A stretch of DNA of 64,000 nucleotides from an uncultured Planctomycetota bacterium (GCA_900696685.1 CAADHA010000031.1:1-64000); one strand, 5' to 3'; positions 44,989-53,989 are shown, counted from the stretch's first letter. The notes: a model not told the origin generated them from the letters alone. Numbers and translations: made by a program.

Positions 44989-46110
44989 TCACGACGGTTT
45001 CTCGAAGCGGACGCAGTAGACCGGCGGGAGGTGCTCGGCGACGGTCTGCCACGAGTCGCCGTCGTCTTCGCTGACCCACAGCGAGCCGGTCGTTGATCCG
45101 AAAGCGAGGACACGGCCGGTCTCGTCGATGTCCATCGCGTGGCGAAAGACGAGGTCGTACGCGTGCTCCTGCGGCAGTCCCTTCGAGAGTTGCTCGAACG
45201 TTTTGCCGCCGTCGCGGGTGCGCGTGACGACGACCTTCGCATTGACCGGGATGCGCTCCTCGTCCTTCACCGCAGGGACGAACCAGGCCACATCGCCGTT
45301 TGTCGGATGAACGACGCACGCAAAGCCGAAGACCGACGGCTGGACGTTTTCGATTTCCTGCCAGGTCTTCGATCCATCGGTGGATCGGAAGATGCCGTTG
45401 TGGTGCTGCACCCACATGACGTCGGGCTGGGCGGGGCATCGCACCATGCGGTGGGGGTCCTGGGCGTTTTCCTCATATGCCTGTTCGGGCGGCATGTACG
45501 CGGCGCGCATGCCCTTGGCCTGGCAGGCCCAGGTCTCGCCGCCGTCCTTTGTGACCCATACGCCGCCACAGGAGACGCCGACAGCGACGTGCTTCGAATT
45601 TCGCGGATCGACGCAGACGGTATGGATGCCTGCGTAGTCAAGTCCGCCGCCGGTCCATTCCTTTCGCCGGGGGTTGTACCAGAGGGACTTGATGATATCC
45701 CACGATTTGCCGCCGTCCTCCGAGCGGAAGAGGCCGCCGGGGACGGTACCGCACCAGAGGACGCCGGGTTCATCGCGTCCGCCTTTTTCCAGCTCCCAGA
45801 TCAGCTCCGTGCGCCATGGGATCGGAATGCCACGGAACGGGCACTTGTCCGGCTCCTGATCCTTCGGTGGCTCCGGATAGGTGGGGACGCCGATTTCCTC
45901 CCAGCTCTTGCCGCCGTTGGTGCTCTTGTGGAGCTTGGAGCCGAAGTGACCGTGGTGCAGGGCAGCGTAGAGTGCCCTGTCGCGGGCATCGTGCAGCAGC
46001 ATGGGCACGTTCTGCGCGAGAAATGCCGCGTCGCTGATTCGCCAGCCGGCGGGCTGCTTTGTGATGGTGAACAGTCCTTTGCGGGTCGCTACATAGAATC
46101 GCGTACTCAT
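44989..46110 (-). CDS. BNR/sialidase-like beta-propeller protein
   Basis: The 373-aa product starts MSTRFYVATRKGLFTI without a signal peptide. It has Asp-box/BNR-type repeats: STNGGKSWEEIG, SEDGGKSWDII, TKDGGETWACQ, STDGSKTWQEI, TRDGGKTFEQL and SEDDGDSWQTV. This is the 'exo-alpha-sialidase-like' or YCF48-like propeller family. Sialidase activity should not be assumed, because no Arg triad is evident. The MoaD-like gene lies 76 bp upstream on the same strand. Confidence 0.85.
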   Translation of the reverse strand: MSTRFYVATRKGLFTITKQPAGWRISDAAFLAQNVPMLLHDARDRALYAALHHGHFGSKLHKSTNGGKSWEEIGVPTYPEPPKDQEPDKCPFRGIPIPWRTELIWELEKGGRDEPGVLWCGTVPGGLFRSEDGGKSWDIIKSLWYNPRRKEWTGGGLDYAGIHTVCVDPRNSKHVAVGVSCGGVWVTKDGGETWACQAKGMRAAYMPPEQAYEENAQDPHRMVRCPAQPDVMWVQHHNGIFRSTDGSKTWQEIENVQPSVFGFACVVHPTNGDVAWFVPAVKDEERIPVNAKVVVTRTRDGGKTFEQLSKGLPQEHAYDLVFRHAMDIDETGRVLAFGSTTGSLWVSEDDGDSWQTVAEHLPPVYCVRFEKPS

Positions 46111-46186
46111 GGATGGTTCTCGCTTTTTCGGGTCGGGTCATCGATCCTTCGGCAGGGCGGGATCGCCGGGGGGACTCGTCGCGGCG

Positions 46187-46456
46187 CTATCCTCCGGACA
46201 ACGCCTGCATGATGTACACATGGCTCTCAGGGCCGACCGGGTCCGACAGGTCGCGCCGGTCTTTAATCGCCACGCCGTCCACAAAGACGATCATGTGTCG
46301 CCGCACTTCGCCATGCTCATCCAGAACGTAGCCACGGGCGGGGGCATTCTCCCGAAAGACGTGCTCGAGCACTTCTCGCACCGTGTTTCCGGGCGCACGC
46401 GTTTCGGGACATGCGACGTGTCGCTGGATGTTCTGGGTGAAACTGACGCGGGCCAT
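46187..46456 (-). CDS. MoaD/ThiS-like ubiquitin-fold protein
   Basis: The 89-aa product (MARVSFTQNIQRHVACP...) has the MoaD/ThiS pattern: TVREVLEHVFRENAP, then RGYVLDEHGEVRRHMIVFVDG and HVYIMQALSGG, ending in Gly-Gly as sulfur-carrier proteins do. GGAGAG precedes ATG 46456. No molybdopterin or thiamin genes are near. It is next to the BNR-propeller gene, an association I believe recurs in genomes, so it may have a role other than cofactor synthesis. Confidence 0.8.
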   Translation of the reverse strand: MARVSFTQNIQRHVACPETRAPGNTVREVLEHVFRENAPARGYVLDEHGEVRRHMIVFVDGVAIKDRRDLSDPVGPESHVYIMQALSGG

Positions 46457-46544
46457 TTCGACTGCTCTCCGAAGCATGAGCGTAACAGAACGACCTGCCG
46501 GGTGGCAAACACGGCGGCGTATCGGATTGGCGCGCAGGAATCGT

Positions 46545-46550
46545 TATAAT
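46545..46550 (+). promoter_or_regulatory. candidate -10 element of the ispE promoter
   Basis: A perfect TATAAT lies 34 bp before the ispE start in the divergent gap with the MoaD-like gene. No convincing -35 element is found at 16-18 bp spacing, so the assignment is tentative. Confidence 0.35.
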
Positions 46551-46584
46551 CGCCGGGGGCTAACGCCGGATGCTGGAGAACGAC

Positions 46585-47478
46585 ATGACGACTGCCTCGC
46601 ACTTGTCCGTCGAAGAACATGCACCCAGCGTGCAGCGTTTCGCGCCGGGCAAGGTCAATCTCACACTGGCCATTCTTGGGAAGCGACCTGACGGCTATCA
46701 CGAACTGGAGTCGTGGGCGAGGCAGATCGACCTGCGCGACCGGCTGACCATGCGACTTTCTTCCGAGCCGGGCTTGCAGGTATCCGGACTGATCGAGGGC
46801 GTACCCGACAATGAGGAGAACCTTGTCTGGCGTGCGGCGCAGCGCGTGGCGGACGCGGCGGGCCGTCCGCTGGACGTGGAATTCCATCTGGAGAAGTATC
46901 TGCCTTCAGGCGCCGGTCTGGGCGGCGGGAGCAGTGACGCCGCCGCCACGCTGCTGGGACTCAACGAACTCTGGGGACTCGGCTGGCCCCTTGAGAAGCT
47001 CTACGAGATCGCCGGTCTGCTCGGGTCCGATGTCCCGATGTTCGTCTCCGGGCACTCCGCGATCCTGCGCGGTCGCGGCGAGCGCGTGGAGATACTTAAG
47101 GACTCGTCAAAGTTCTACCTGGTGCTCATCATTCCATCGTTTCCGCTTTCCACTGCGCGAGTCTATGCGCGATGCGAAGTGTCTGCGAGCTTGTCGGGCG
47201 GTCGTGCCCGACCATGGGAAGACGGAGTCAAGGAGAGCCGTGTGCTGGGACCGCTGCTCTTCAATGATCTGGAGCCGGCGGCATTTACATGCGAGCCGAT
47301 GCTGGCGCAGCTTCATGCGGCCTGTGACGGGATCGACGGGCGCTCGGTGCGGCTTACGGGAAGCGGCAGCTCGTTGTTCGCCCTCTTCGATCAACTGGAA
47401 GAAGCGAATGCATGGGCCCGAGCCGTGCGGTCGAAAATCCCCTCTGACGTGCGACTTCAGATTGTGAGTACTTTGTGA
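46585..47478 (+). CDS. ispE: 4-diphosphocytidyl-2-C-methyl-D-erythritol kinase
   Basis: IspE phosphorylates CDP-ME in the MEP pathway (GHMP kinase). The 297-aa product has RFAPGKVNLTLAILGKRPDG near the start, then YHELESW, the ATP-binding LPSGAGLGGGSSDAAATL, GSDVPMFVSG and the C-terminal LTGSGSSLFALF. The start at 46585 is preferred over 46570 because GGAG lies seven bases upstream. spoVG follows after 105 bp, and an ispE-then-spoVG arrangement also occurs in Bacillus with intervening genes. Confidence 0.95.
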   Translation: MTTASHLSVEEHAPSVQRFAPGKVNLTLAILGKRPDGYHELESWARQIDLRDRLTMRLSSEPGLQVSGLIEGVPDNEENLVWRAAQRVADAAGRPLDVEFHLEKYLPSGAGLGGGSSDAAATLLGLNELWGLGWPLEKLYEIAGLLGSDVPMFVSGHSAILRGRGERVEILKDSSKFYLVLIIPSFPLSTARVYARCEVSASLSGGRARPWEDGVKESRVLGPLLFNDLEPAAFTCEPMLAQLHAACDGIDGRSVRLTGSGSSLFALFDQLEEANAWARAVRSKIPSDVRLQIVSTL

Positions 47479-47583
47479 GCCGGAAGGTGGATGCAGGCGG
47501 CGGAATGTGTTATCGTAGTCCGGTCAGGGCTGAGCATCCGATCGACAACAGGCACGACAACGCGGATTCCTGGAGCGCAGCAC

Positions 47584-48258
47584 ATGAACATCACCGAGAT
47601 TCGCGTCAAGCTCGTCGGAAACGGTCACAACGAAGAGCGCCTGCGGGCATTCTGCAGCGTCACGCTCGACGGTGCCTTTGTGATTCGCGATCTGAAGATC
47701 ATCGACGGGACCAATGGTCCATTTGTCGCCATGCCTTCGCGGAAGCTGTCCGACCGCTGCCCCAAGTGCGGTTGCAAGAATCACCTCCGGGCGAAGTTCT
47801 GTAACGAGTGCGGCGGCCGGCTTGATCCGGGTCGTGCACCGCGCGACAGTGAAGGGCGCGTCAAGCTGCATGCCGACGTGGCGCATCCCATCAACGCGGC
47901 CGGCCGCGAGCAGATTCAGCGTGAGGTCATCGTCGCCTACGAGCGCGAGCTGGAAGCGGCCTCGCAGCCCGGCTATCAGTCGCAGTATGTGGATGCGGAT
48001 ATTGAGGATACCGTCGAGTCGGGGTACGACGATTTCATCTCCGAGATCCGCGAATCGGTCAAAGATCGCCAGGATCGGCGACCGGCCTCGTCGTCCACTG
48101 GTGCCGACCGTCGTCCTCCGCCACGCCCACCGCGTGAGACGGTCAAGCAACCGGTTCATGCACCGTCGCGCCCGGAGAGAGTCGATCGTGAAGCCAAGTC
48201 GGTCTATCCTGCCCAACCGCCGGTGCAGGATGACCCGTTCAGTGCCGGCATCTTGTGA
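47584..48258 (+). CDS. spoVG: SpoVG-family protein with embedded zinc ribbon
   Basis: The 224-aa product starts [14 protein letters not shown] and carries the SpoVG core [30 protein letters not shown] and, later, [19 protein letters not shown]. SpoVG is a small DNA/RNA-binding regulator, usually about 90-100 aa. Here a CPKC (59-62) and CNEC (73-76) four-Cys ribbon, plus about 20 more residues, splits the core between MPSRK and AHPIN. A disordered Pro/Arg-rich tail follows from about residue 120. The zinc ribbon suggests an added nucleic-acid or protein contact. Function in this organism is unknown. Confidence 0.88.
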   Translation: MNITEIRVKLVGNGHNEERLRAFCSVTLDGAFVIRDLKIIDGTNGPFVAMPSRKLSDRCPKCGCKNHLRAKFCNECGGRLDPGRAPRDSEGRVKLHADVAHPINAAGREQIQREVIVAYERELEAASQPGYQSQYVDADIEDTVESGYDDFISEIRESVKDRQDRRPASSSTGADRRPPPRPPRETVKQPVHAPSRPERVDREAKSVYPAQPPVQDDPFSAGIL

Positions 48259-48396
48259 TGTCGAGTCGCCGGCATGCCCCATGGGGACGCCCAAATATCA
48301 TTTTTCCTGCGTCGGGTATTGAATTGACTCCTGGGAAGGGTGAATAATCAGAAGGTCACGATGCGCTACAGGTGCGCCGTTGGGAAGGGGATACAG

Positions 48397-49848
48397 ATGC
48401 TCTATATCCGAATAGCCGCGCGGCGGTTTCGATCCGGTTTCTGCACGATGGGTCTGATAGTCTGCTGGCTCGCGCCGGTGCCGCTCGACGCGGCCGAGGT
48501 CGTCGTCAAGAATGACTCGGTTATCAACGGCAGCACCGCCGCCATTCAGGCCGGCTTCGATGCCAATGAGAGTGCAGCGGTCTGGCTGACCAGCCCTTGC
48601 AGCGGGAACATCGTCGCCGTGCAAATCTTCTGGCGGTCGCTCACCGGTGGCACGCCGCCGAGTCTCGAAGATTACATCACGATCAATCAGCCCGGCACGT
48701 TCCCTATCCCTGGCACCGTGCTTGCATTTCTCGAAGGCCCGGTCATGAATGACAATTTTCTAAATGAGTTTCGATACCTCGATGAGGACAACACCGTACC
48801 CATCAGCGTGCCCATCCTTCAGGGTCAGACCTTCGCGGTCGTTTTTCGCTTTGCCAGCGATCCCAATCCGTTCCTCGGCCCCAGTCTCGTGACCGATGCG
48901 GATGGCTGCCAGCCCGGGAAGAATGCCATCAACGCCATTGGTCTTGGCTGGCGTGATGCCTGTTCGCTCGGCGTCTCCGGTGATTTCTTCATCCGCGCAG
49001 TGGTGGATTGCACCGAGGCCACCGGGGCCTGCTGCACGGTCTTCGGCGATTGTGTCCCCGGCGTAACACAGACGCTCTGCACGCAGAACGGCGGGACGTA
49101 TCAGGGCAACGGCTCGACCTGTCAGGGTGTGAACTGTCCGCTGCTCGTCGGCGCCTGCTGCTTGCCCGATGGTTCCTGCCAGAACGGGCTAACCCAGTCG
49201 GAGTGCCAGGGTATGGGCGGCACCTATCAGGGCAACGAATCCGGATGTGGCTCGGTAAGCTGCGCGCAGCCGCCGCAGGCGTGTTGCAATCCGTCGAATA
49301 ATTTCTGCGCGATGCTCTCGCCGCAGGACTGCACGAACTTTGGCGGCGTGCCGCAGGGCATCGGCACGGTGTGCGTCGGTCCCTCCGCCAATCAATGTCC
49401 GACGGGCGCGTGCTGTCTGCCAAGCGGCGCCTGTCAGCCGAGCATGACGGCAACGGCCTGCGCCGCGGCAGGGGGTGTCTATCAGGGCACAGGAGTCACC
49501 TGCGGTCAGGTTTCCTGTCCGCAGCCGCAGGGCGCGTGCTGTCTGACTTCCGGCGGCTGCAACGTCTCCGCGCAGGCGCCGTGCGAGGGATTCGGTCATA
49601 CCTGGAAGGGGAGCGGCACGAATTGCGTCGATGCCAACATGAACGGCACGGCCGACATCTGTGAGCCCCCCGATGGTGACATGAACCGAGACGGTGACAC
49701 GGATGGCCTCGACATCGCTCCGTTTGTCCGGGCGATTCTCGACGCGTCCACCCATCCGCTGGACCTGGCTCACGGAGATTTCAGCGGCAACGGCGTGATC
49801 GACCTGGCCGACGTAGAAGACATGGTGGACGTGTTGCTGGCTAACTGA
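48397..49848 (+). CDS. exported Cys-rich GACC-repeat protein with dockerin-like end
   Basis: The 483-aa product has a signal region (FCTMGLIVCWLAPVPLDAAE) and a beta-rich N-terminal domain of about 160 residues. About five Cys-rich repeats of roughly 40-50 residues follow, beginning GACC or QACC and containing GGTYQGNG...C...V.CP (for example VGACCLPDGSCQNGLTQSEC). The C-terminus has two calcium loops, DMNRDGDTDGLDIAPFV and DFSGNGVIDLADVEDMVD, a dockerin-type pair. AAGGGG seven bases before ATG 48397 decides the start over upstream Met codons. The repeats are typical of Phycisphaerae secreted proteins; the role is unknown. Confidence 0.85.
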   Translation: MLYIRIAARRFRSGFCTMGLIVCWLAPVPLDAAEVVVKNDSVINGSTAAIQAGFDANESAAVWLTSPCSGNIVAVQIFWRSLTGGTPPSLEDYITINQPGTFPIPGTVLAFLEGPVMNDNFLNEFRYLDEDNTVPISVPILQGQTFAVVFRFASDPNPFLGPSLVTDADGCQPGKNAINAIGLGWRDACSLGVSGDFFIRAVVDCTEATGACCTVFGDCVPGVTQTLCTQNGGTYQGNGSTCQGVNCPLLVGACCLPDGSCQNGLTQSECQGMGGTYQGNESGCGSVSCAQPPQACCNPSNNFCAMLSPQDCTNFGGVPQGIGTVCVGPSANQCPTGACCLPSGACQPSMTATACAAAGGVYQGTGVTCGQVSCPQPQGACCLTSGGCNVSAQAPCEGFGHTWKGSGTNCVDANMNGTADICEPPDGDMNRDGDTDGLDIAPFVRAILDASTHPLDLAHGDFSGNGVIDLADVEDMVDVLLAN

Positions 49849-49884
49849 AGCGGGCTTCGCGTTGCGCAGCATCCTGCGAAGCCG

Positions 49885-50259
49885 TTAATCCTCGGGAAAC
49901 TCGACGATGACATCGTCGAGCGCGGATGCGCTGATGACTACCTTGGCCATGACGAAGATCCGCCGGCGATTGGCCCGGATCCCGTTGAGCTTCGCCTCGC
50001 AGGCGTAGCTCTCCTTGCTGACGTGACCCTCGTTGCGATCGCGGATGTCGGCATCTTCCAGCCAGTAACCCTCCGGCCGGACTTCACGGAGGGTTCCCAG
50101 GTACATGATCGGGCCTTCCGTATCGAGGACAACCTTCCGCCCCACGTACCCGGCGATTCCCGCGGCGACGGTTTGCCGGGCTACATCGGTCTGAGTTCGA
50201 GTTGTGCTGCGGCGCTGCGATGCATTTCGTGTGCGTCGGGTTTTTCGTGCAGGAGGCAT
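49885..50259 (-). CDS. small basic protein with Sm-like beta-barrel pattern
   Basis: The 124-aa product begins with a basic, probably disordered arm (MPPARKTRRTRNASQRRS). A compact domain follows: YVGRKVVLDTEGPIMYLGTL, EGYWLEDADIRD, IRANRRRIFVMAKVVIS and SALDDVIVEFPED. The strand order resembles Sm/LSm-type small barrels, but I cannot prove this. AAGGA lies six bases before ATG 50259. It diverges from the next plus gene. Confidence 0.7.
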   Translation of the reverse strand: MPPARKTRRTRNASQRRSTTRTQTDVARQTVAAGIAGYVGRKVVLDTEGPIMYLGTLREVRPEGYWLEDADIRDRNEGHVSKESYACEAKLNGIRANRRRIFVMAKVVISASALDDVIVEFPED

Positions 50260-50417
50260 GGGAATTCCTTCGATCGCCTTGAAAATCGAAACGGCGCAAT
50301 CGGCTGGGCGGCTCAGACGATATAAATTACAGTAGGAGACTGGCATCGGACCGGCAAGGCGACCATGCAGGTCGCTGGTGCGTCCGTCAGCGGGATTCCC
50401 GGCACCGAGGGCAGCTT

Positions 50418-51395
50418 ATGAGACACCCCTGGATGAATCGGCTCGGTTCGGTCGGCGTCGTTTTCGCACTCGTGGCGGTCGTGATTGTATCCGGCGCGCA
50501 GGGCGGGGCGAGCGTCCCCACGGCGAGCGTGACTCTCTACGCATCCACCGGCGCCTGGCTATTGGCTCAGGAAGGCGGGTCCCCTCTCGGCGGACCGGCT
50601 CGAGCGGAGCCGGAGGATGACGATTACGCGACGACGATGCAGGACCGACCGATCGCGCACCTTCGGCGGCTGACGAACGAGGAGATTCAACGGATTCGAT
50701 ACAAGGAGCTTCGTTCCCTGCGGTTGCTCACCTCCGATCGGCCGGACCGCGTGACGGTCAAGATTTCCCGAAGCACCGTGGACGACTTCCTGCTGGAGAT
50801 GGAGGGCCATCCGGATTTTCGGGGCGAGTCGACGCGGCGAGAGTTTCGCAAGCTTACTCCTGCACAAAAGCTGCACTTCATCGCCCGCTACAAGGGGGAT
50901 CAGTTCATCGACAAAGTCGAAATCCAGAGCGATCCTGAGGTCTTCTTGGAGTTTCGCAAAAATGTGATGCCTCTTGTTCTCCGCGGCTGCGCAACGACCG
51001 GCTGCCACTCACCGAATTATCGCGATGAGGTTCGCTTTGGACTCTTTCGCGATGCGAAGCGCCTGCCGGCCACCACCTATGCCAACTTTATCCTGCTGAA
51101 CGAGCTTTCTGTAGATCAGCAGCCGGTTATCAACCGGGCCCAGCCGGAAAACTCCCTGCTGCTGACGTACATGCTGCCCGACAAGGAGGTACGCCCCGGG
51201 CTGCGCCACCCGCCTATCAGCGGGATGCGGCCGATTTTTCAATCGCGCGGTGCGCCGGGCTATCGGCGGATCGAGCAGTGGATCGCTTCACTGCGTCAGC
51301 CCGCGCCGGACTACGGCGTCACCTTCTTCGGATCGGATGGTGCCAGCGCGGGCGAGCGAGGCGAGGAAGAGGCGGCGGATGACGACTGGCCGTGA
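50418..51395 (+). CDS. exported protein with CX4CH haem-like motif
   Basis: The 325-aa product has a signal-like hydrophobic stretch (VGVVFALVAVVIVSGAQGG). A charged middle part contains FLEFRKNVMPLVLRGCATTG then CHSPN. The C-x4-CH motif followed by repeated 'NSLLLTYMLP' and RHPPISGMRP parts resembles planctomycete cytochrome-like (PSCyt) domains, where CxxCH is usual. The acidic C-terminus (EERGEEEAADDDWP-like) is low complexity. Haem binding is an inference. Confidence 0.7.
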   Translation: MRHPWMNRLGSVGVVFALVAVVIVSGAQGGASVPTASVTLYASTGAWLLAQEGGSPLGGPARAEPEDDDYATTMQDRPIAHLRRLTNEEIQRIRYKELRSLRLLTSDRPDRVTVKISRSTVDDFLLEMEGHPDFRGESTRREFRKLTPAQKLHFIARYKGDQFIDKVEIQSDPEVFLEFRKNVMPLVLRGCATTGCHSPNYRDEVRFGLFRDAKRLPATTYANFILLNELSVDQQPVINRAQPENSLLLTYMLPDKEVRPGLRHPPISGMRPIFQSRGAPGYRRIEQWIASLRQPAPDYGVTFFGSDGASAGERGEEEAADDDWP

Positions 51396-51455
51396 TCGCC
51401 GCAAAGGATCGGCGTCTGCTTACGCTAACGATGACTGCCTGCCGGGAGATGCAAC

Positions 51456-52130
51456 TTGAGACCGGGTCTCTTCATTGCCGGTATCGGACTGGCTGCTGTT
51501 GCAGCGGCATCGGTCGTACTGCTTCGGCGACGCGATGAATCCCACCGGCGCGAGCATGCAGCGCAATTCGGGTGGAAGCCCGCGAATGACCTTGAGAATG
51601 AGCTGCAGGATCGGCTACGCGGACTGACGCTCATGCAGGTCGGCCACAGCCGCTGCGTTGAGTTTGTCTTTCGTGCCGATGATGGTCTTTATCTCTTTCC
51701 ATATCTCTGCGAGACGGGCGTAGAGCGCCGTCGACAGTTGCATCGCTGGGTGGTGGCGGTTGCGGAAATGCCGCACCAGCGCTCTTTCGCGCTCATTTCC
51801 AGTCAGGCCTGGCTGATGGCCGCTGCCCACCTGCCGGGGCGCACGCGGAAATCTCTTTCAGCGACTTCCGGATCGTCCGCGGGCCTGACCGTGCTGGTGG
51901 AAGACGAGCAGGACTGGAAGGCGCTTCAGTCACCGGCCGTAAGCGAATGGCTGCATGGCCAACCCGCGACGCGCAGCTGGGAATGCCACGGCAACCTGCT
52001 CGTCGGTTACGATCCCGGTCCGATTTCCGATGCTGGTTTTCGCGATCTGCCCAATGATCTTCGTCAGTTTCGCCAACTGCTGCGTTCCCATGCTGAAGCA
52101 CGCTCACTGACATCCGCCGGCAGCGTCTGA
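51456..52130 (+). CDS. membrane-anchored hypothetical protein
   Basis: The 224-aa product has an N-terminal helix (FIAGIGLAAVAAASVVLL) followed by RRR, so it is likely anchored with the rest in the cytoplasm. The remaining domain (FGWKPANDLENELQDRL, VEFVFRADDGLYLFPYLCET) is not recognised. It starts with TTG 51456 behind GGGAG seven bases upstream; no in-frame ATG lies near. It converges with the kinase gene. Confidence 0.65.
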   Translation: MRPGLFIAGIGLAAVAAASVVLLRRRDESHRREHAAQFGWKPANDLENELQDRLRGLTLMQVGHSRCVEFVFRADDGLYLFPYLCETGVERRRQLHRWVVAVAEMPHQRSFALISSQAWLMAAAHLPGRTRKSLSATSGSSAGLTVLVEDEQDWKALQSPAVSEWLHGQPATRSWECHGNLLVGYDPGPISDAGFRDLPNDLRQFRQLLRSHAEARSLTSAGSV

Positions 52131-52138
52131 GGCGCGCA

Positions 52139-53989
52139 TCAGCCAGGCGAAGGAGCAGGGGGGGTTCCGGAACTGCCTACTTCCGCCGATGAATCGGATG
52201 ATTCCTGGTTGGCCTGTGCAGGGAGATCGTCGGCCGGCTGGGAGGCGGCCGGTTGCGTCGTCGCGGGTTGCGATGTCGGCTGGGTCGTCTGCGAATCGAC
52301 CGGCGTGCTTACCAACGCCCCGGCCAGCTTGCCGATCTCGCTGAGAATCTCCTCGCGGGTCATGCCTGACTTTTCATTCGACTGCGCCCATTCCGGGCGC
52401 GGGCTGTAGAGCGTCGCGTTCGGATCGATCGGCCCCTTCTTGATCGGTACCGCTTCGGTCTCGGAGCGCAGCTGCTGATTGAACGCCTCGGCGAGAATGC
52501 GGATGCCGATTTCCTCAGGACGACCGCTGCCCGCAGCGATTGCCCCGACCAGCGAGTCCAGTTGCTTCTGGGCATCCGGCGAGAGATTTCGCTTGACCGC
52601 GTCGTACTGGATGCGCGCCTGCTCCTGCTTTTTGCGCTCCTCTTCCACCTGGGCGACCCTGCGCTCGAGCTCCTCGCGTGACTGATTGACCTCCTGTGAG
52701 CGCTGTTCGAGTTCTGTCGCCTTGGTCTCCAGCTTGTGAGAGAAGTGCTGAATGATGAAGAATGTGGTCGTCGAGAACAGCACCGCCGCAGCGCTGACGC
52801 CGGTGATGAGCTTGTGCTTCCACAGCGCCTTGCGAATCAGGTAGATGCTGCTGGCCGGCTTCGCGGTGATGGGCTCTCCCGCCAGGAACCGGCGAACATC
52901 ACCGGCCAGGGCGTCCACCGACTGGTAACGGTCTTCCTTGCGCTTCTCCAGCGCCTTGAGGACGATAGTCGACAGGTCAGTGTCGATTTTGGGGTTGAGC
53001 TTGTGCGGCGGCGTCGGCTCGGCGTGCGCGATGTTGTGCAGCACTTTGCCCATCGCGACGTTCGTTTCATATGGCATCACCTCGGTCAGCATTTCGTAGA
53101 GAATGATGCCCAGTGCGTAGATATCGACCCGGGTATCGATTCCGGTCGGATCGCCTGAGGCCTGTTCCGGCGACATGTACGCGGGGGTGCCGACGATCTG
53201 CGCCGAGATGCTGGTGCTGGTGTCGATCAGTGAGCCGGCCTTGGCGAGTCCGAAGTCCAGCACATGCGGATCGCCGTTGCCGTCGACGAGGATGTTCTGC
53301 GGCTTGAGATCACGGTGAATCACGCCGCGCATGTGCGCGTGACTGACCGGCTCACAGATTTTGATGAACAGTCGCAACCGAGAGGGCAGATCAAGCCGGT
53401 GGGCGCGTAGATAGTCGCCGAGCGGCAACCCGAACACGTGCTCCATCGCATAGTACATGCGTCCGTTGGCTTCGCCGCTGTCGTAGATGGGGATGATGTT
53501 CGGATGACGCAGCTGCGCCGCCAGGGCGATTTCCCGTTCAAAGCGGCGCCGGGCATTTTCGGTAGCGAACGGGCCTTCCAGCAGCAGCTTCAGGGCCACG
53601 ACCCGCTTCGTGGAGAGCTGGATGGCCTTGAAGACCACGCCCATGCCGCCGCGGCCGATCTGCTTGAGAACCTGGTAACCGGGGATGGCGGGCAACTCGA
53701 CCGGTTCCTTGTGGAAGGGGTCTTCGCCGGAGCTGCCTGCGCCGCGCCGGGGCGAGGCCGCTTGGGTCGCATTGCCATCCGAGGAACCCAGGTCGCGGAT
53801 CAGATCGAGACCGCCAAGGTGGGCGCGCAGCTCATCCGCATACTCGGAATGTTCCGAGAGAAAGGCCTCCTCGGAGATGTTCTCCCCATGTTGACGCCGA
53901 TCGAAGAATTCATTGATGAGTTCGCCGATCCGCGCCTCGCGGGGGTCTTCACCGAGCGAGTCGTCGGGATGATGGCCTGGGTGCTTCAT
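52139..53989 (-). CDS. Ser/Thr protein kinase with membrane anchor
   Basis: The 616-aa product has an N-terminal acidic region of about 100 residues with LRAHLGGLDLIRDLG, typical of planctomycete kinases. A Hanks-type domain follows: IGRGGMGVVFKA, the lysine in VVALKLLL, HRDLKPQNIL, DFGLAKAG and GTPAYMSPEQASG. Then come a transmembrane helix (AAAVLFSTTTFFIIQHF, about 405), a coiled coil (about 420-470) and a Pro/Thr/Gln-rich tail. All catalytic residues are present. It is divergent from the ECF sigma gene, a pairing common in planctomycetes. Confidence 0.92.
   Translation of the reverse strand: MKHPGHHPDDSLGEDPREARIGELINEFFDRRQHGENISEEAFLSEHSEYADELRAHLGGLDLIRDLGSSDGNATQAASPRRGAGSSGEDPFHKEPVELPAIPGYQVLKQIGRGGMGVVFKAIQLSTKRVVALKLLLEGPFATENARRRFEREIALAAQLRHPNIIPIYDSGEANGRMYYAMEHVFGLPLGDYLRAHRLDLPSRLRLFIKICEPVSHAHMRGVIHRDLKPQNILVDGNGDPHVLDFGLAKAGSLIDTSTSISAQIVGTPAYMSPEQASGDPTGIDTRVDIYALGIILYEMLTEVMPYETNVAMGKVLHNIAHAEPTPPHKLNPKIDTDLSTIVLKALEKRKEDRYQSVDALAGDVRRFLAGEPITAKPASSIYLIRKALWKHKLITGVSAAAVLFSTTTFFIIQHFSHKLETKATELEQRSQEVNQSREELERRVAQVEEERKKQEQARIQYDAVKRNLSPDAQKQLDSLVGAIAAGSGRPEEIGIRILAEAFNQQLRSETEAVPIKKGPIDPNATLYSPRPEWAQSNEKSGMTREEILSEIGKLAGALVSTPVDSQTTQPTSQPATTQPAASQPADDLPAQANQESSDSSAEVGSSGTPPAPSPG

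Noticed and set aside
44918-45438. Upstream part of the frame that ends in the Flp-like protein
   Set aside because: The first about 170 codons overlap the BNR gene and are Arg/Ala-rich. Only the last 69 codons have a ribosome-binding site and a plausible protein.
45139-46212. 357-codon plus-strand ORF
   Set aside because: Antisense to the BNR-repeat gene with its regular Asp-box motifs.
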